5,746 bases of DNA from Bacteroidales bacterium (GTDB lineage Bacteria; Bacteroidota; Bacteroidia; Bacteroidales; DTU049), in the NCBI GenBank assembly GCA_030017935.1, contig JASEGF010000144.1, positions 1 to 5,746 of the forward strand. The letters run 5' to 3'. Position numbers and translations under genes: made by a program. This document shows positions 5,153 to 5,746 of the stretch, in pieces (positions within the stretch are counted from its first letter, which is position 1; every line of letters starts with the position of its first letter). A model generated the notes under the pieces. The model saw only the letters and a program-made list of their open reading frames with translations. It did not search any database and was not told the origin of the DNA.

Positions 5153-5746
5153 GGGGTTTTGAAAAAATTTAAATGTTATATATTAAATATGTTTTAGACA
5201 TCAGATCGCTGTACCGTTCCCACGCCCGCCTGTCCGACGCTGCCAAATTTAGCAACCTCCCCGTGTCTTCTATAATCTTATCCGCCAGATACTTTCCTCT
5301 CACTACAAACCACATTATGTAGTTTGTCAAATACTTTGTCGCCACTCCACGAAACTTGTAATATATCCAGTCTACAAAATATGTTATCTTTTTATGAACA
5401 GTTGATACACTATATATACCATCTTTCTTCTTTTTCTTAGAAGTTATCTCTTTGTGTTTGATGTGCGCTGCATTTACAGTCTTGAAAGCTTTTTTATCGC
5501 TGCCACATACCACTGAATCTTTTGATATTCTAAATTTTAGAAAATCAGCAATGTGCTCTGCTTGCACTCTTTTATCTTCTAATTTTTTGAACAAAATATT
5601 TCCACTTCTATCTGTGGCTGCTAATACTGCCACTTTCGTTGGCTTCTTTTTCTTTAGCTTTTTTAATTCTTTTTTGTCACGTTTCTTTTTGCCTTTCTCT
5701 GAGTAATTCATTAAAAGTTCCTCTAATTCTACTACTCCAAAGAAAT
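5153..5746 (-). mobile_element. IS1595-family insertion sequence, partial (one end in window)
   Basis: The element is defined by the transposase gene that runs off the right edge. Its downstream end is probably at or near 5153, where GGGGTTTTGAAAAAATTTAA (5153-5172) begins; the transposase stop codon (5169-5171) lies within this stretch, as expected for a compact IS. A terminal inverted repeat starting with several G fits the family, but the partner end is outside the window, so the boundary is inferred. If the boundary is right and the duplication is 8 bp, the target duplication would be ATGGGGAA (5145-5152). Confidence 0.55.
5169..5746 (-). CDS. IS1595-family (ISXO2-like) transposase, partial, probably inactive
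   Basis: The frame is open to the right edge, so the ATG at 5711 is internal: the codons before it (5744-5712) read FFGVVELEELL and continue the family's first catalytic block. Seen: VELEELLMNYSEKG, a Lys-rich linker, VAVLAATDRSGNILF, DSVVCGSDKKAF with the second Asp (residue 72 counted from the ATG at 5711), and the C-terminal FRGVATKYLTNYIMWF. The family pattern as I remember it is ELDE....YSEKG, then TDxxxxF, then VNxxHSRLK.W. Here the first catalytic Asp is Glu (codon 5723-5721) and the third acidic/Asn position seems to be His106 (VSTVHKKITYFVDW), giving E-D-H. The frame has no stop or shift. The final third (about 5200-5345) is much richer in G/C than all neighbours and uses AGG, CGG and GCG codons, while the N-terminal part is AAA-rich. 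This is a transferred gene that is likely decayed in function; the N-terminal zinc-ribbon region is outside the window. Confidence 0.8.
   Translation of the reverse strand, partial: FFGVVELEELLMNYSEKGKKKRDKKELKKLKKKKPTKVAVLAATDRSGNILFKKLEDKRVQAEHIADFLKFRISKDSVVCGSDKKAFKTVNAAHIKHKEITSKKKKKDGIYSVSTVHKKITYFVDWIYYKFRGVATKYLTNYIMWFVVRGKYLADKIIEDTGRLLNLAASDRRAWERYSDLMSKTYLIYNI

Noticed and set aside
5097..5168. Possible yybP-ykoY manganese riboswitch before the GDT1-family gene
   Set aside because: Such riboswitches often precede this family, but the gap is only about 70 bp of A/T-rich sequence with no conserved stem-loops and the predicted leader is about ten bases.
4954..5172. 72-codon open frame on the + strand
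   Set aside because: It spans the transporter start, its promoter and the IS end; it is an antisense shadow with no recognisable domain.
5452..5706. 84-codon open frame on the + strand, Phe/Ser-rich
   Set aside because: It is the complement of the Lys-rich transposase frame; the Phe runs mirror AAA/AAG codons.

Overview
The window reads as a very AT-rich chromosomal segment of a Bacteroidota (Bacteroidetes) bacterium. The pointers are a DUF4290 gene directly upstream of murA (a pairing I associate with this phylum), MurA with Asp at the usual catalytic Cys, no Shine-Dalgarno sequences but A/T-rich leaders before every start, and promoter-like TAnnTTTG boxes of the Bacteroidota sigma-factor type. 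The family-level lineage cannot be fixed from this sequence. The low G+C and the degenerate transposase would suit a host-associated lineage, but that is inference.

Layout. The left part is on the + strand: the 3' end of a ChaN-family haem-binding (lipo)protein gene (2-364), a 141-bp AT-rich gap, the DUF4290 gene (506-1114), murA 6 bp later (1121-2431), a 187-bp gap holding a good promoter, and an outer-membrane beta-barrel gene (2619-3320). A 42-bp perfect palindrome (3332-3373) closes this side and serves as a bidirectional terminator. The right part is on the - strand: argF, ornithine carbamoyltransferase (3388-4386), a 149-bp gap with its promoter, a TMEM165/GDT1-family cation transporter (4536-5096), and an IS1595-family (ISXO2-like) transposase that runs off the right edge (5169-5746).

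The genes do not form one pathway. DUF4290-murA is the only tight operon and links a Bacteroidota protein of unknown function to the first committed step of peptidoglycan synthesis. The others are separate units for haem/iron handling, the outer membrane, arginine/ornithine metabolism and Mn/Ca export. No gap exceeds 300 bp, and I see no tRNA, rRNA, CRISPR array or riboswitch.

I found no previously undescribed multi-gene system. The points most worth a second look are the transposase, which seems to have lost two of three catalytic residues (reads E-D-H) while keeping an intact frame; its probable end lying just behind the GDT1 promoter; the Asp-type MurA; and the canonical E. coli-like ornithine carbamoyltransferase in a phylum often using the succinylornithine enzyme.
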